64,000 bases of DNA from Mycolicibacterium hodleri (GTDB taxonomy: Bacteria > Actinomycetota > Actinomycetes > Mycobacteriales > Mycobacteriaceae). Location: contig NZ_JACKTL010000033.1 in assembly GCF_025822245.1 (NCBI RefSeq), positions 360,435 to 424,434 on the forward strand. The letters run 5' to 3'. The notes under the pieces were generated by a model that saw nothing but the letters and a program-made list of their open reading frames with translations, was not told the origin of the DNA and did not search any database. The position numbers and the translations under genes are program-made. The first letter of the stretch is position 1. Each line of letters begins with the position of its first letter. This document shows, one piece after another, positions 17,989-26,028 of the stretch.

Positions 17989-19395
17989 GTGACTACCGAA
18001 GCGTCGGCCCCGCCCAGCTCACGCACCGATTCCGGCGACATTGCAGCTACCGTCGCCCGGCTGCGCACCACGTTCGCCAGCGGCCGCACGCGCGACGTCG
18101 CGTGGCGCAAGCGGCAGCTGGAGGGCCTCGAACGGCTGCTGACCGACAACGAATCCGCCATTGCCGCTGCCCTCGGACAAGACCTGGGCCGCAAGCCCTT
18201 CGAGGCGTGGCTGGCCGACATCGCGAGCACCGTCGGGGAAGCCAAGGACGCGGCCAAGAACGTCGGCAAGTGGACCAAGCGCAAGCAGCGGCTGCTGGAG
18301 TTCGCGCAGCTGCCCGGCCGCGGCTGGGTGGAGTACGAGCCCTACGGCACGGTGCTGGTCATCGGGGCGTGGAACTTTCCGTTCGCCTTGACCCTGGGGC
18401 CCGCCATCGGGGCCATCGCCGCCGGCAACGCCGTCGTGCTGAAGCCCTCGGAGGTGGCGCCCGCGTGCTCGGCGTTGATGGCCGAGCTGGTCCCGCGCTA
18501 CCTGGATCCGGACGCGGTCGCCGTGGTCGAGGGTGACGGCGCGGTGAGCCAGGAGCTCATCGCCCAGGGCTTCGACAAGCTGTGCTTCACCGGAGGCACC
18601 GAGATCGGCCGCCGGGTCTACGAGGGTGCGGCCAAACACCTGACCCCGGTCACCCTGGAACTCGGGGGCAAGAGCCCGGTGATCGTCGCCGCCGACGCCG
18701 ACATCGCCGTCGCCGCCAAGCGGATCGCCTGGACCAAGCTGATCAACTCCGGTCAGATCTGCATCGCACCGGACTACGTGCTGGCCGACGCCACGATCCG
18801 CGACGAGCTGGTCGCCAAGATCGGCGAGGCCGTCGCCACCTTCGAGGCGGGCAGCTCGGGCAAGCGCATCGTCAACGGGCGGCACTTCGACAGGTTGACC
18901 ACCGCGCTGGCCGCCACCAAGGGCAGAGTCGTGATCGGTGGCGGCTCGGACGAGGCGGCCGTCGAGATTCAGCCGACCGTCGTCGTCGACCCCGCGTTGG
19001 ACGAGCCATTGATGACCGACGAGATCTTCGGGCCCATCCTGCCGATCGTCACCGTCCAATCACTGGACGAGGCAATCGCATTCGTCAAGGCCCGGCCCAA
19101 GCCGCTGGCGGCGTACCTGTTCACCAGGTCGAAGGTCGTGCGGGAGCGGGTCGTCAAGGAGGTGTCCGCGGGCGGCATGTTGGTCAACCACCTGTTGTTC
19201 CAGTTCACCACCGCCAAGCTGCCGTTCGGCGGTGTCGGGCCGTCGGGCATGGGTGCCTATCACGGCAAGTTCGGCTTCGAGGAGTTCAGCCATCGCAAGT
19301 CGGTGCTGACCAAACCGACCCGACCCGACTTAACCGCCATCATCTACCCGCCGTATACAGAGAAGGCGTGGAAGCTCGCGCGCAGGCTCTTCTGA
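17989..19395 (+). CDS. Aldehyde dehydrogenase, class 3-like
   Basis: A 468-residue NAD(P)-dependent aldehyde dehydrogenase. The catalytic nucleophile is Cys258 in NSGQICIAPDYVL and the general base is Glu224 in TLELGGKSP. The cofactor region has PWNFP-like GAWNFPFALT and FTGGTEIGR. The short C-terminus ending in an Arg/Lys-rich helix (KAWKLARRLF) and the GQICIAPDY signature are typical of class 3, long-chain or fatty aldehyde enzymes. The GTG at 17989 starts the transcript (leaderless); an in-frame start 18 nt upstream would lie inside the promoter. It is the Rv0147 equivalent by order and probably works with the following SDR in lipid aldehyde or acyl turnover (inference). Confidence 0.92.
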   Translation: MTTEASAPPSSRTDSGDIAATVARLRTTFASGRTRDVAWRKRQLEGLERLLTDNESAIAAALGQDLGRKPFEAWLADIASTVGEAKDAAKNVGKWTKRKQRLLEFAQLPGRGWVEYEPYGTVLVIGAWNFPFALTLGPAIGAIAAGNAVVLKPSEVAPACSALMAELVPRYLDPDAVAVVEGDGAVSQELIAQGFDKLCFTGGTEIGRRVYEGAAKHLTPVTLELGGKSPVIVAADADIAVAAKRIAWTKLINSGQICIAPDYVLADATIRDELVAKIGEAVATFEAGSSGKRIVNGRHFDRLTTALAATKGRVVIGGGSDEAAVEIQPTVVVDPALDEPLMTDEIFGPILPIVTVQSLDEAIAFVKARPKPLAAYLFTRSKVVRERVVKEVSAGGMLVNHLLFQFTTAKLPFGGVGPSGMGAYHGKFGFEEFSHRKSVLTKPTRPDLTAIIYPPYTEKAWKLARRLF

Positions 19396-19435
19396 CCCAG
19401 CTCTAGTTCACCGAAGATCAAGAGATAGGAACGCA

Positions 19436-20299
19436 ATGCCCGGAGTGCAGGATCGCGTCATCGTCGTCACCGGAGCCGGTGGTGGTCTCGGACGTGAATA
19501 CGCCCTGACCCTTGCCCGCGAGGGCGCCAGCGTCGTGGTCAACGACCTTGGTGGATCCCGCGACGGATCCGGCGCCGGGTCGGCCATGGCCGATCAAGTG
19601 GTCGCCGAGATCAAGGAGGCCGGTGGCCGGGCGGTCGCGAACTACGACTCCGTCGCCGAAGCCGAGGGCGCCGAGAACATCATCAAGACGGCGATCGACG
19701 AGTTCGGCGCCGTGCACGGAGTGGTCAGCAACGCGGGCATCCTGCGCGACGGCACGTTCCACAAGATGACCTTCGAGAACTGGGACGCCGTCCTCAAGGT
19801 GCACCTCTACGGCGGATACAACGTGCTGCGCGCGGCGTGGCCGCACTTCCGGGAGCAGAGCTTCGGCCGCGTCGTGGTCGCCACCTCGACCAGCGGGCTG
19901 TTCGGCAACTTCGGCCAGGCCAACTACGGCGCCGCGAAGCTGGGCCTCGTCGGCCTGATCAACACGCTGGCCCAGGAGGGCGCGAAGTACGACATCAAGG
20001 CCAACGCCGTCGCGCCCATCGCCGCCACCCGGATGACGCAGGACATCCTGCCGCCCGAGGTCTTCGAGAAGTTGACGCCCGAGTACGTCGCGCCGGTGGT
20101 GGCCTACCTGTGCACCGAGGAGGTGCCCGACACCGACTCGATCTTCATCGTCGGCGGCGGCAAGGTGCAGCGCACCGCGCTGTTCCAGAACGACGGCGTC
20201 ACCTTCGGTAGCGTGCCGTCGGTCGACGACGTGGCCGACAGGTGGGGCGAGATCACCGACCTCTCAGCGGCGCAGTCGGCCAGCTTCAAGCTCGGCTGA
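19436..20299 (+). CDS. SDR oxidoreductase, (R)-hydroxyacyl-CoA dehydrogenase-like
   Basis: A 287-residue classical short-chain dehydrogenase. The NAD-binding motif is TGAGGGLG (residues about 12-19), with NNAG replaced by SNAGILRDGTF. The catalytic Tyr164 and Lys168 lie in GQANYGAAKLG, and the catalytic Ser is in the preceding TSTSGLFGNFG. Sequence hallmarks (DLGGSRDGSG, ILRDGTFHKM) match the dehydrogenase unit of multifunctional beta-oxidation enzyme type 2 and M. tuberculosis Rv0148. It probably oxidises 3-hydroxyacyl-CoA thioesters. It lies 40 nt after the aldehyde dehydrogenase and 4 nt before the quinone oxidoreductase, so these three are probably one operon. Confidence 0.92.
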   Translation: MPGVQDRVIVVTGAGGGLGREYALTLAREGASVVVNDLGGSRDGSGAGSAMADQVVAEIKEAGGRAVANYDSVAEAEGAENIIKTAIDEFGAVHGVVSNAGILRDGTFHKMTFENWDAVLKVHLYGGYNVLRAAWPHFREQSFGRVVVATSTSGLFGNFGQANYGAAKLGLVGLINTLAQEGAKYDIKANAVAPIAATRMTQDILPPEVFEKLTPEYVAPVVAYLCTEEVPDTDSIFIVGGGKVQRTALFQNDGVTFGSVPSVDDVADRWGEITDLSAAQSASFKLG

Positions 20300-20303
20300 C
20301 CCT

Positions 20304-21269
20304 GTGAAAGCGCTCGTCGCACGGGAACTTTCGGGTCCATCGGGGCTGGCCTACGTCGACGTCGACGAGCCCGCCGGTGACGGCAACGTCGTCGTCGACG
20401 TCGGAGCTGCCGGCGTCAGCTTCCCCGACCTGCTCCTGATCAAGGGGGAGTACCAGCTCAAGCTGGACCCGCCGTTCGTGCCGGGCACCGAGGTGGCGGG
20501 AGTCGTCCGCTCGGCGCCCGCCGACTCGGGTTTCACGGCGGGACAACGGGTTACCGGGTTGAGCATGCTCGGCGCCTGGGCCGAGCGGGTGGCGCTGCCG
20601 CCGGCGAGCGTCTTGCCCACCCCCGACGGTCTCGACGACGGCGCGGCGGTGTGTCTGCTGGGCAACTACTACACGATGTACTTCGGGCTGGTTCGCCGCG
20701 GCGGGCTGCTGGCCGGTGAGACCGTGCTGGTGCTCGGCTCGGCGGGTGGCGTCGGTACGGCGGCCATTCAAATCGCAAAGGCGTTGGGCGCCAGGGTGAT
20801 CGCGATGGTGCACCGGCCGGGTGCCACCGAGTTCGTCGAGTCGCTGGGCGCCGACGTGGTGCTGCCGCTGACCGACGGGTGGGCGCAAGCGGTGCGCGAG
20901 CACACCGACGGCCGCGGGGTCGACCTCGTCGTCGACCCGGTGGGCGGTGACGCGTTCGACGACGCGATCCGCGTGCTGGCCACCGAGGGCAGGCTGCTGG
21001 TGCTGGGCTTCGCGTCCGGCGGCGGGATTCCGACGGTGAAGGTGAACCGGCTGCTGCTGCGCAACGTCAGCGTCGTGGGAGTCGGCTTGGGCGAGTTCAT
21101 CAACCGCACTCCGGGTGCGCAAGCGGAGATCGGCGCCGGGCTCGGACGGCTGGTCGAGGCCGGGCTGCGGCCACCGCCACCGGTGCGGTACCCACTGTCC
21201 GAGGGCCGGGCGGCGTTGGAGAGCCTGGCGTCCGGCGGGATCAGGGGCAAGGTCGTGCTGGTTCCGTGA
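20304..21269 (+). CDS. Zinc-independent MDR quinone oxidoreductase
   Basis: A 321-residue NADPH:quinone oxidoreductase of the medium-chain superfamily. It has the N-terminal GroES-like fold with no zinc ligands, the cofactor motif GSAGGVGTAAIQIAKALGA, the VDLVVDPVGGDAF region, and the substrate-side FASGGGIPTVKVNRLLLRN typical of the QOR2/crotonyl-reductase-like branch. The GTG at 20304 begins 4 nt after the SDR stop, and the 3' end overlaps the next gene by GTGA, so translation is coupled along the operon. By order it is the Rv0149 counterpart. The substrate is unknown; an enoyl thioester or quinone is likely. Confidence 0.9.
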   Translation: MKALVARELSGPSGLAYVDVDEPAGDGNVVVDVGAAGVSFPDLLLIKGEYQLKLDPPFVPGTEVAGVVRSAPADSGFTAGQRVTGLSMLGAWAERVALPPASVLPTPDGLDDGAAVCLLGNYYTMYFGLVRRGGLLAGETVLVLGSAGGVGTAAIQIAKALGARVIAMVHRPGATEFVESLGADVVLPLTDGWAQAVREHTDGRGVDLVVDPVGGDAFDDAIRVLATEGRLLVLGFASGGGIPTVKVNRLLLRNVSVVGVGLGEFINRTPGAQAEIGAGLGRLVEAGLRPPPPVRYPLSEGRAALESLASGGIRGKVVLVP

Positions 21270-21973
21270 GGTTGCCAAGGGCCTTGGCCTTCGACGTCTT
21301 CGGCACTGTCGTCGACTGGCGTGGCAGCGTCATCGGCGAATTGGAGATGTTCGGCGAACGGCATGGCGTAGCTCAGGACTGGGCGGCGTTCGCCGACGCC
21401 TGGCGGGCCGGTTATCCGAAGGCGATGGACAAGGTCCGCAAGGGCGAATTGTCGTGGCTGAGGATCGACGCGCTGCACCGGCTGATCCTCGACGACCTGC
21501 TCGACGGTGCCGGCATCGGCGAGGTGCCCGACGCCGACGTCGCCGAGCTGAACCTGGCATGGCACCGACTCGACCCGTGGCCGGACTCGGTGGCGGGGCT
21601 GACGCGGCTGAAGCAGAACTTCGTCATCACCACGCTCTCGAACGGCAACCTCTCGCTGCTGACGAACATGGCCAAGCGGGCGGGGCTGCCCTGGGACTGC
21701 GTGATCTCCGCGGAGCTGTTCCGCCACTACAAGCCCGATCGCGAGGCCTATCTCGGCTGCGCCGACCTACTGGACGTGGCGCCGGGTGAGCTGATGCTGG
21801 TGGCGGCCCATCCCAGCGATCTGCGGGCGGCCCGGGACGCCGGCCTGATGACGGGTTACGTGGCCCGGCCGCTGGAGCGGGGTCCGGGACGCCCGCCGCC
21901 CAGGGTGGAAGAGGGCGAGTTCGACGTCGTCGCGGACGACTTCGTGGACCTTGCTGCCAGACTCGTCCCGTGA
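21266..21973 (+). CDS. HAD hydrolase, haloacid dehalogenase type II-like
   Basis: A 235-residue HAD-superfamily protein. Motif I is AFDVFGTVVDWRGS, with the nucleophile Asp and the DxFGT form characteristic of L-2-haloacid dehalogenases rather than the DxD form of phosphatases. Motif II is TTLSNGNLSLL and motif III contains Lys in HYKPDREAYLG. Type II dehalogenases replace halogen on 2-haloalkanoic acids, but many mycobacterial homologues are uncharacterised. It starts with GTG overlapping the quinone oxidoreductase stop (GTGA) and ends overlapping the next gene by GTGA. Confidence 0.86.
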   Translation: MRLPRALAFDVFGTVVDWRGSVIGELEMFGERHGVAQDWAAFADAWRAGYPKAMDKVRKGELSWLRIDALHRLILDDLLDGAGIGEVPDADVAELNLAWHRLDPWPDSVAGLTRLKQNFVITTLSNGNLSLLTNMAKRAGLPWDCVISAELFRHYKPDREAYLGCADLLDVAPGELMLVAAHPSDLRAARDAGLMTGYVARPLERGPGRPPPRVEEGEFDVVADDFVDLAARLVP

Positions 21974-22452
21974 ACGGCGTCGAAACCCTGCTCGTGGCGG
22001 TGGCGATCGCCGTCGGTCTGGTGGGCATCCTGGTGCCGTTGATACCGGGGAGCATTCTGATCTTCGCGGCCGTCGGGGTGTGGGCCTACGTCGAGGGGAC
22101 GACGATTGCGTGGGTGACGTTCGGCGTCGCCGCGGCGATTCTGGCCTCGGCCTTGTTGGTGAAGTACCTGTGGCCGATGAAGCGGATGCGCCGGGCCGAC
22201 GTCGGCACGTGGAGCCTGTTCGCGGGCGCCGTTCTCGGCATCGTCGGGTTCTTCGTGATCCCGGTGGTCGGGTTGGTCGTCGGCTTCGTGCTCGGGGTGT
22301 TCCTCGCCGAGTTGACGCTGCGGGGCAATTCGCGGCTGGCGTGGGCGTCGACGGTGCATGCGATGAAGGGTGTCGCGCTGTCGGTGGGCGTCGAGTTGGC
22401 GGGCGCGCTGCTCGCGACGATGGTCTGGGTGGTCGGGGTGTTGTTGGTCTGA
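21970..22452 (+). CDS. DUF456 family small membrane protein
   Basis: A 160-residue integral membrane protein with about five helices: residues 5-24, 27-40, 48-64, 82-115 (two helices), and a final one at about 140-158. It has the early IPGSILIFAAVGVWAY motif typical of the DUF456 family. Function is unknown. It starts with GTG in a GTGA overlap with the HAD gene, so it belongs to the 17989-22452 transcription unit. No charged residues inside membrane segments suggest a transporter site. Confidence 0.8.
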   Translation: MNGVETLLVAVAIAVGLVGILVPLIPGSILIFAAVGVWAYVEGTTIAWVTFGVAAAILASALLVKYLWPMKRMRRADVGTWSLFAGAVLGIVGFFVIPVVGLVVGFVLGVFLAELTLRGNSRLAWASTVHAMKGVALSVGVELAGALLATMVWVVGVLLV

Positions 22453-22491
22453 GCCGGCCCGCACCGGTCCACATCGTGGGACCATGCGCAG

Positions 22492-23637
22492 GTGACGTCG
22501 TCGGAGGACCCCGAGCAGCGCATCGCCGACCTTGAGAAGCAGGTCGCCGACGCCCGTCGCATCGCCGACCTCGAAGCGCAGTTGGCCGAGGCGCGGGGGC
22601 GGCAGAGCACCGGACCGTCGCCGGGCCAGATGTCCGACGTGTTCTCGGCACTTCGGAACTTCCAGACCGACGTCGGCCGTCCGCCCGCGCCACCGGTGGA
22701 CACCCGGCTGGCCGACGCGCCTCGCCCGGTGCCCCTGCGATTCGTGCTCGCCGAAGTGCTGCCGTTCCGTTGGTGGTACGTGTTCACGCTCTTCATGGTG
22801 GCGATCCCGCCGATCATCGTGTGGATCACGAGTCCACGACTGTTGGCTCCGGCGGCCCTCGCGGCGGTGATCCTGATCTACGGTCTGCAGTTCCGCACTG
22901 CGCGGAAGCGCCTGGCGCTGCTTCGGTGGGGCCGGGTCGCACAGGTCATCGGTTCGGAAATCAGTTCGCGCGCAACCTATTACGGCGGCACTACGTATTC
23001 CAACGTGTGGCTCCCGCAGGCCCACGGTTGGACGGTGACGCGGCAATTGTGGAGCGGTCCCAGCACCACCACGGTGGTCCGGTACGCACTCGACGGCTAC
23101 CAGGGCGAGATCAAGGTGAGGGGCCGCGCGTACGACGACGGCGTCATTCTGGCCGATTCGCGGCATCCCGACCGCGCGCTGTGCGTGAGCTCGTTCCCCT
23201 ACGACCTCGACCGTGACGAGTCAGGCAACTGGATCGGCAGACTGCGGGTCCGCCTGGTGGTGGGCATGGTGTTCTGGGTGCTGATCGTCGTCGGCTGGCT
23301 GGGCGGTGCCCTCTGGATCAGCACGGGGTCCGCGGCCCGAATGATGGCCGAGCAGAGCGTCATCCGACTAGATCCCGGCAGTACGTTCAGGTTGAGCGAC
23401 AGTGGTCCGCAGACGGTGTCCTGCAACGACGGCCACCTCGTCGTGAGCGGCGGTGCCACCCCGGTCACGGTCCGGGGCCACTGCGCCAGCCTCGAAGTCA
23501 CCGGGATCGACGCCGTCGTCACCGTCGACTCGGCCGACGTCGTCACCCTCAACGGCATCGACAACCACGTCACGTATCACTCCGGGAGCCCTAAGATCGT
23601 CTCGGGCGGGATCGACAACACCGCCATTCGCGGCTGA
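22492..23637 (+). CDS. Membrane protein with coiled-coil N-terminus and DUF3060-like domain
   Basis: A 381-residue protein. Residues about 5-38 form a charged heptad coiled coil (DLEKQVADARRIADLEAQLA). Residues 85-128 contain two TM helices (VFTLFMVAIPPIIVWIT and APAALAAVILIYGL). A soluble middle region follows, then a third TM at about 244-268. The C-terminal 100 residues are an extracytoplasmic beta-rich domain with repeated short strands (VSCNDGHLVVSGG, VTLNGIDNHVTY), typical of DUF3060 in mycobacterial lipoproteins and membrane proteins. Function is unknown. The start is GTG 22492, 39 nt after the DUF456 gene; a separate promoter is possible. Confidence 0.75.
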   Translation: MTSSEDPEQRIADLEKQVADARRIADLEAQLAEARGRQSTGPSPGQMSDVFSALRNFQTDVGRPPAPPVDTRLADAPRPVPLRFVLAEVLPFRWWYVFTLFMVAIPPIIVWITSPRLLAPAALAAVILIYGLQFRTARKRLALLRWGRVAQVIGSEISSRATYYGGTTYSNVWLPQAHGWTVTRQLWSGPSTTTVVRYALDGYQGEIKVRGRAYDDGVILADSRHPDRALCVSSFPYDLDRDESGNWIGRLRVRLVVGMVFWVLIVVGWLGGALWISTGSAARMMAEQSVIRLDPGSTFRLSDSGPQTVSCNDGHLVVSGGATPVTVRGHCASLEVTGIDAVVTVDSADVVTLNGIDNHVTYHSGSPKIVSGGIDNTAIRG

Positions 23638-23651
23638 GACGAAGGATTGCC

Positions 23652-23972
23652 ATGTCCGAAACGAAGATCACGGTCATCTACGACAACCCGACCGACCCCG
23701 AGGCATTCGAATCGGCTTACCAGGCCGACCAATTGGAGGCCGCGAGGAAGGTTCCCGGATACGTCCGGCTGGAGGCGTCCAAGGTGTGGCCCAAGGAGGA
23801 CGGCTCACCCACCCCGGCGTACCGGATGATCGACTGGTACTTCACGGACTACGACGCCGCCAGCGCTGCCGTCACCACGGAGGAGTTCGGCGCCTTCGCC
23901 CAGTCACTCTTCCAGCTGGCCACCGGCGGCGTCCGCATCCTCTTCTCCGACGTCGAGATACCCCAGAGCTAG
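23652..23972 (+). CDS. EthD family protein
   Basis: A 106-residue ferredoxin-like alpha/beta-barrel protein of the EthD family. Signatures include ITVIYDNPTDPEAFESAY near the N-terminus, KVPGYVRLEASKVWP, and DYDAASAAVTTEEFGAFAQ. EthD-like proteins accompany oxidative catabolic systems, and some act as small cyclases or monooxygenase-like dimers; the substrate here is unknown. It starts 14 nt after the DUF3060 gene with a modest GAAGGA Shine-Dalgarno. Its stop overlaps the convergent ptpB stop on a shared CTAG (23969-23972). Confidence 0.82.
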   Translation: MSETKITVIYDNPTDPEAFESAYQADQLEAARKVPGYVRLEASKVWPKEDGSPTPAYRMIDWYFTDYDAASAAVTTEEFGAFAQSLFQLATGGVRILFSDVEIPQS

Positions 23973-24775
23973 GTGACCAGCTCCTTGCGGAGCCGCGTCA
24001 CCTGCTCGGACGTGACGCCGAGCGACTCGAGATAGCCTGCCGTCGAACCGTACTCGGCGTCGATGGCGCGCTTGGCCGCATCGAGGTACTCCTCACGCAC
24101 CCCGAGGACTTCCTCGTTGAGCCTCGCCTCGGCGAACGTGACGATCTCCGGCGTCGTCGTCTCCTCGGCGCGGTTGCGCACCGACTCCAGGATGCGCTCA
24201 CGGAGCTCCGGCACGGCGGCGTTGCTGCGCAGGAAGTCCGCGACGATCGCATCGCGTTGCACGCCCACGGTTTCCAGCACGAGTGCCACGGTGAAGCCGG
24301 TGCGGTCCTTGCCGGCGAAGCAGTGCGCGATGACGGGGCGCTGATCGGCGAGCATCGAGATGACCTGACGCACGGCGGTCCGGGCGCCGGGCAACGACGG
24401 AAACCGCTCATACTCCTCGGTCATGAACCGCGCCGCGGCCACCGAGACGTCCTCGTCGTCGGGCTTGGCCGTCATCATCTTCTCGAAGGCACTCTCGTGC
24501 GGCGCGTCGGCCTGGTCGGCGGCCAGCTCGTGGAACGGCAGCAGGTGCACGGCCACGCCGTCGGGCACCAGGCCGGGCCCGCGGCGCTCGACCTCGCGTT
24601 GCGATCGCAGGTCGGCGACGTCGCCGACGCCCAAACACGCCAAGGCGGCACGGCCCGCGTCGTCGAGACGGCTCAACTCGCTGGAACGAAACAGGCGACC
24701 GGGCCGGATCCCGGTTTCCTCCGCGACGTCGCGGAAGTTCCAGGCGCCGGAGAGCTCGGTTCCGCTGGAGACCAC
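23969..24775 (-). CDS. ptpB: PtpB-like triple-specificity phosphatase
   Basis: A 268-residue phosphatase of the atypical tyrosine/phosphoinositide type, like M. tuberculosis PtpB (276 aa). The P-loop is HCFAGKDRTG with catalytic Cys152 and Arg158. The lid region (about 70-125) is present, and the N-terminus GAWNFRDVAEETGI is family-specific. In pathogens PtpB is secreted and acts on host signalling; in a saprophyte it may act on phosphoinositides or phosphoproteins of the cell itself. The GTG at 24775 shares its first base with the fadE2 stop (TAGTG), so translation is coupled; ptpB-fadE2 is the pairing Rv0153c-Rv0154c. Confidence 0.9.
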   Translation of the reverse strand: MVSSGTELSGAWNFRDVAEETGIRPGRLFRSSELSRLDDAGRAALACLGVGDVADLRSQREVERRGPGLVPDGVAVHLLPFHELAADQADAPHESAFEKMMTAKPDDEDVSVAAARFMTEEYERFPSLPGARTAVRQVISMLADQRPVIAHCFAGKDRTGFTVALVLETVGVQRDAIVADFLRSNAAVPELRERILESVRNRAEETTTPEIVTFAEARLNEEVLGVREEYLDAAKRAIDAEYGSTAGYLESLGVTSEQVTRLRKELVT

Positions 24776-26001
24776 TACGAGGTCACCGCCGCTGCGAGCG
24801 CGCTCTTCTCTCGGCCCAGTTCGGCCCGGGCGATGGTGCGCATGTGCACCTCGTCGGGCCCGTCGAACAGCCGCATCGCGCGGTGCCAGCCGTACAGTCG
24901 CGCCAGCGGGAAGTCGTCGCTGATGCCGGCGGCGCCGTGCACCTGGATGGCGCGGTCCAAGACGTTGCACGCCATCTGCGGGGCAACGGCCTTGATCATC
25001 GCGACCTGGTTGCGCGCCTCCTTGTTGCCGTGCTTGTCGATCGTCCACGCGGCCTTCTCGCACAGCAGCCGCGCCTGGTCGATCTCGTTGCGCGACAAGG
25101 CAACCTGCTGCTGCACCACGCCCTGCTCGGCCAGCGGCTTGCCGAACGCGATGCGCGTGTTCACCCGGTCGACCATCAGCGCCAGCGCGCGTTCGGCCAC
25201 CCCGATCGCCCGCATGCAGTGGTGGATCCGGCCGGGGCCGAGGCGGGCCTGGGCGATTGCGAAGCCGCCGCCCTCTTCGCCGAGGAGGTTCGACGCGGGT
25301 ACCCGCACGTTGTCGAAGACGACCTCGGCGTGCCCGTGCTGGTCCTGCCAGCCGAACACCGGCAGGGATCGCACGATGGTGACCCCGGGGGTGTCGACGG
25401 GCACCAGGATCATCGACTGCTGCTGGTGCGAGGCAGCGTCGGGATTGGTGCGGCCCATCACGATCAGGATCTTGCAGCGCGGGTCGTTGGCGCCCGAGGT
25501 CCACCACTTGCGGCCGTTGATGACGTAGTCGCCGCCGTCGCGCAGCATCGTGGTCTCGATGTTGCGGGCGTCGCTGGAGGCCACCGCGGGCTCGGTCATC
25601 GCAAACGCGCTGCGGATCTCGCCGTTGAGCAGCGGTTCGAGCCACTGCTTGGTCTGCTCCGGGGTCGCGAACAGGTGCAGCGTCTCCATGTTGCCGGTGT
25701 CGGGCGCCGCGCAGTTCAACGCCTCGGGCGCCAGCTCCATGCTCCAGCCGGACAGCTCCGCCAGCGGCGAGTACTCGAGGTTGGTCAGCCCCGACTCCGA
25801 CGGGAGGAACAGGTTCCACAGCCCGCGGTCGCGGGCGAGCTTCTTGAGCTCCTCGACCACGGGAGGCACGGTGTGGTCGTCGCGGCCTGCCTCGAGGCGG
25901 TACTGGTCGTAGGAGTGCTCGGCGGGGAACACGAACTCCACCATGAAGTCGGTGAGCCGTTGGTGATAATCCTGCGCTTTAGCCGACATCGCGAAGTCCA
26001 T
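24775..26001 (-). CDS. fadE2: Acyl-CoA dehydrogenase FadE2
   Basis: A 408-residue flavin acyl-CoA dehydrogenase of the branch close to eukaryotic ACAD10/11. Visible features are [20 protein letters not shown] (FAD/substrate loop), [11 protein letters not shown], and the C-terminal [33 protein letters not shown]. It oxidises acyl-CoA to enoyl-CoA in beta-oxidation. I start it at ATG 26001 because a TATCGT -10 ends 7 nt before it, suggesting a leaderless transcript; GTG 26010 would add three residues. It lies 27 nt downstream of the Rossmann/phosphohistidine gene, so readthrough from pks12 is also likely. Confidence 0.9.
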   Translation of the reverse strand: MDFAMSAKAQDYHQRLTDFMVEFVFPAEHSYDQYRLEAGRDDHTVPPVVEELKKLARDRGLWNLFLPSESGLTNLEYSPLAELSGWSMELAPEALNCAAPDTGNMETLHLFATPEQTKQWLEPLLNGEIRSAFAMTEPAVASSDARNIETTMLRDGGDYVINGRKWWTSGANDPRCKILIVMGRTNPDAASHQQQSMILVPVDTPGVTIVRSLPVFGWQDQHGHAEVVFDNVRVPASNLLGEEGGGFAIAQARLGPGRIHHCMRAIGVAERALALMVDRVNTRIAFGKPLAEQGVVQQQVALSRNEIDQARLLCEKAAWTIDKHGNKEARNQVAMIKAVAPQMACNVLDRAIQVHGAAGISDDFPLARLYGWHRAMRLFDGPDEVHMRTIARAELGREKSALAAAVTS

Positions 26002-26028
26002 GACCGCCACGATATGACACCCGTCGAG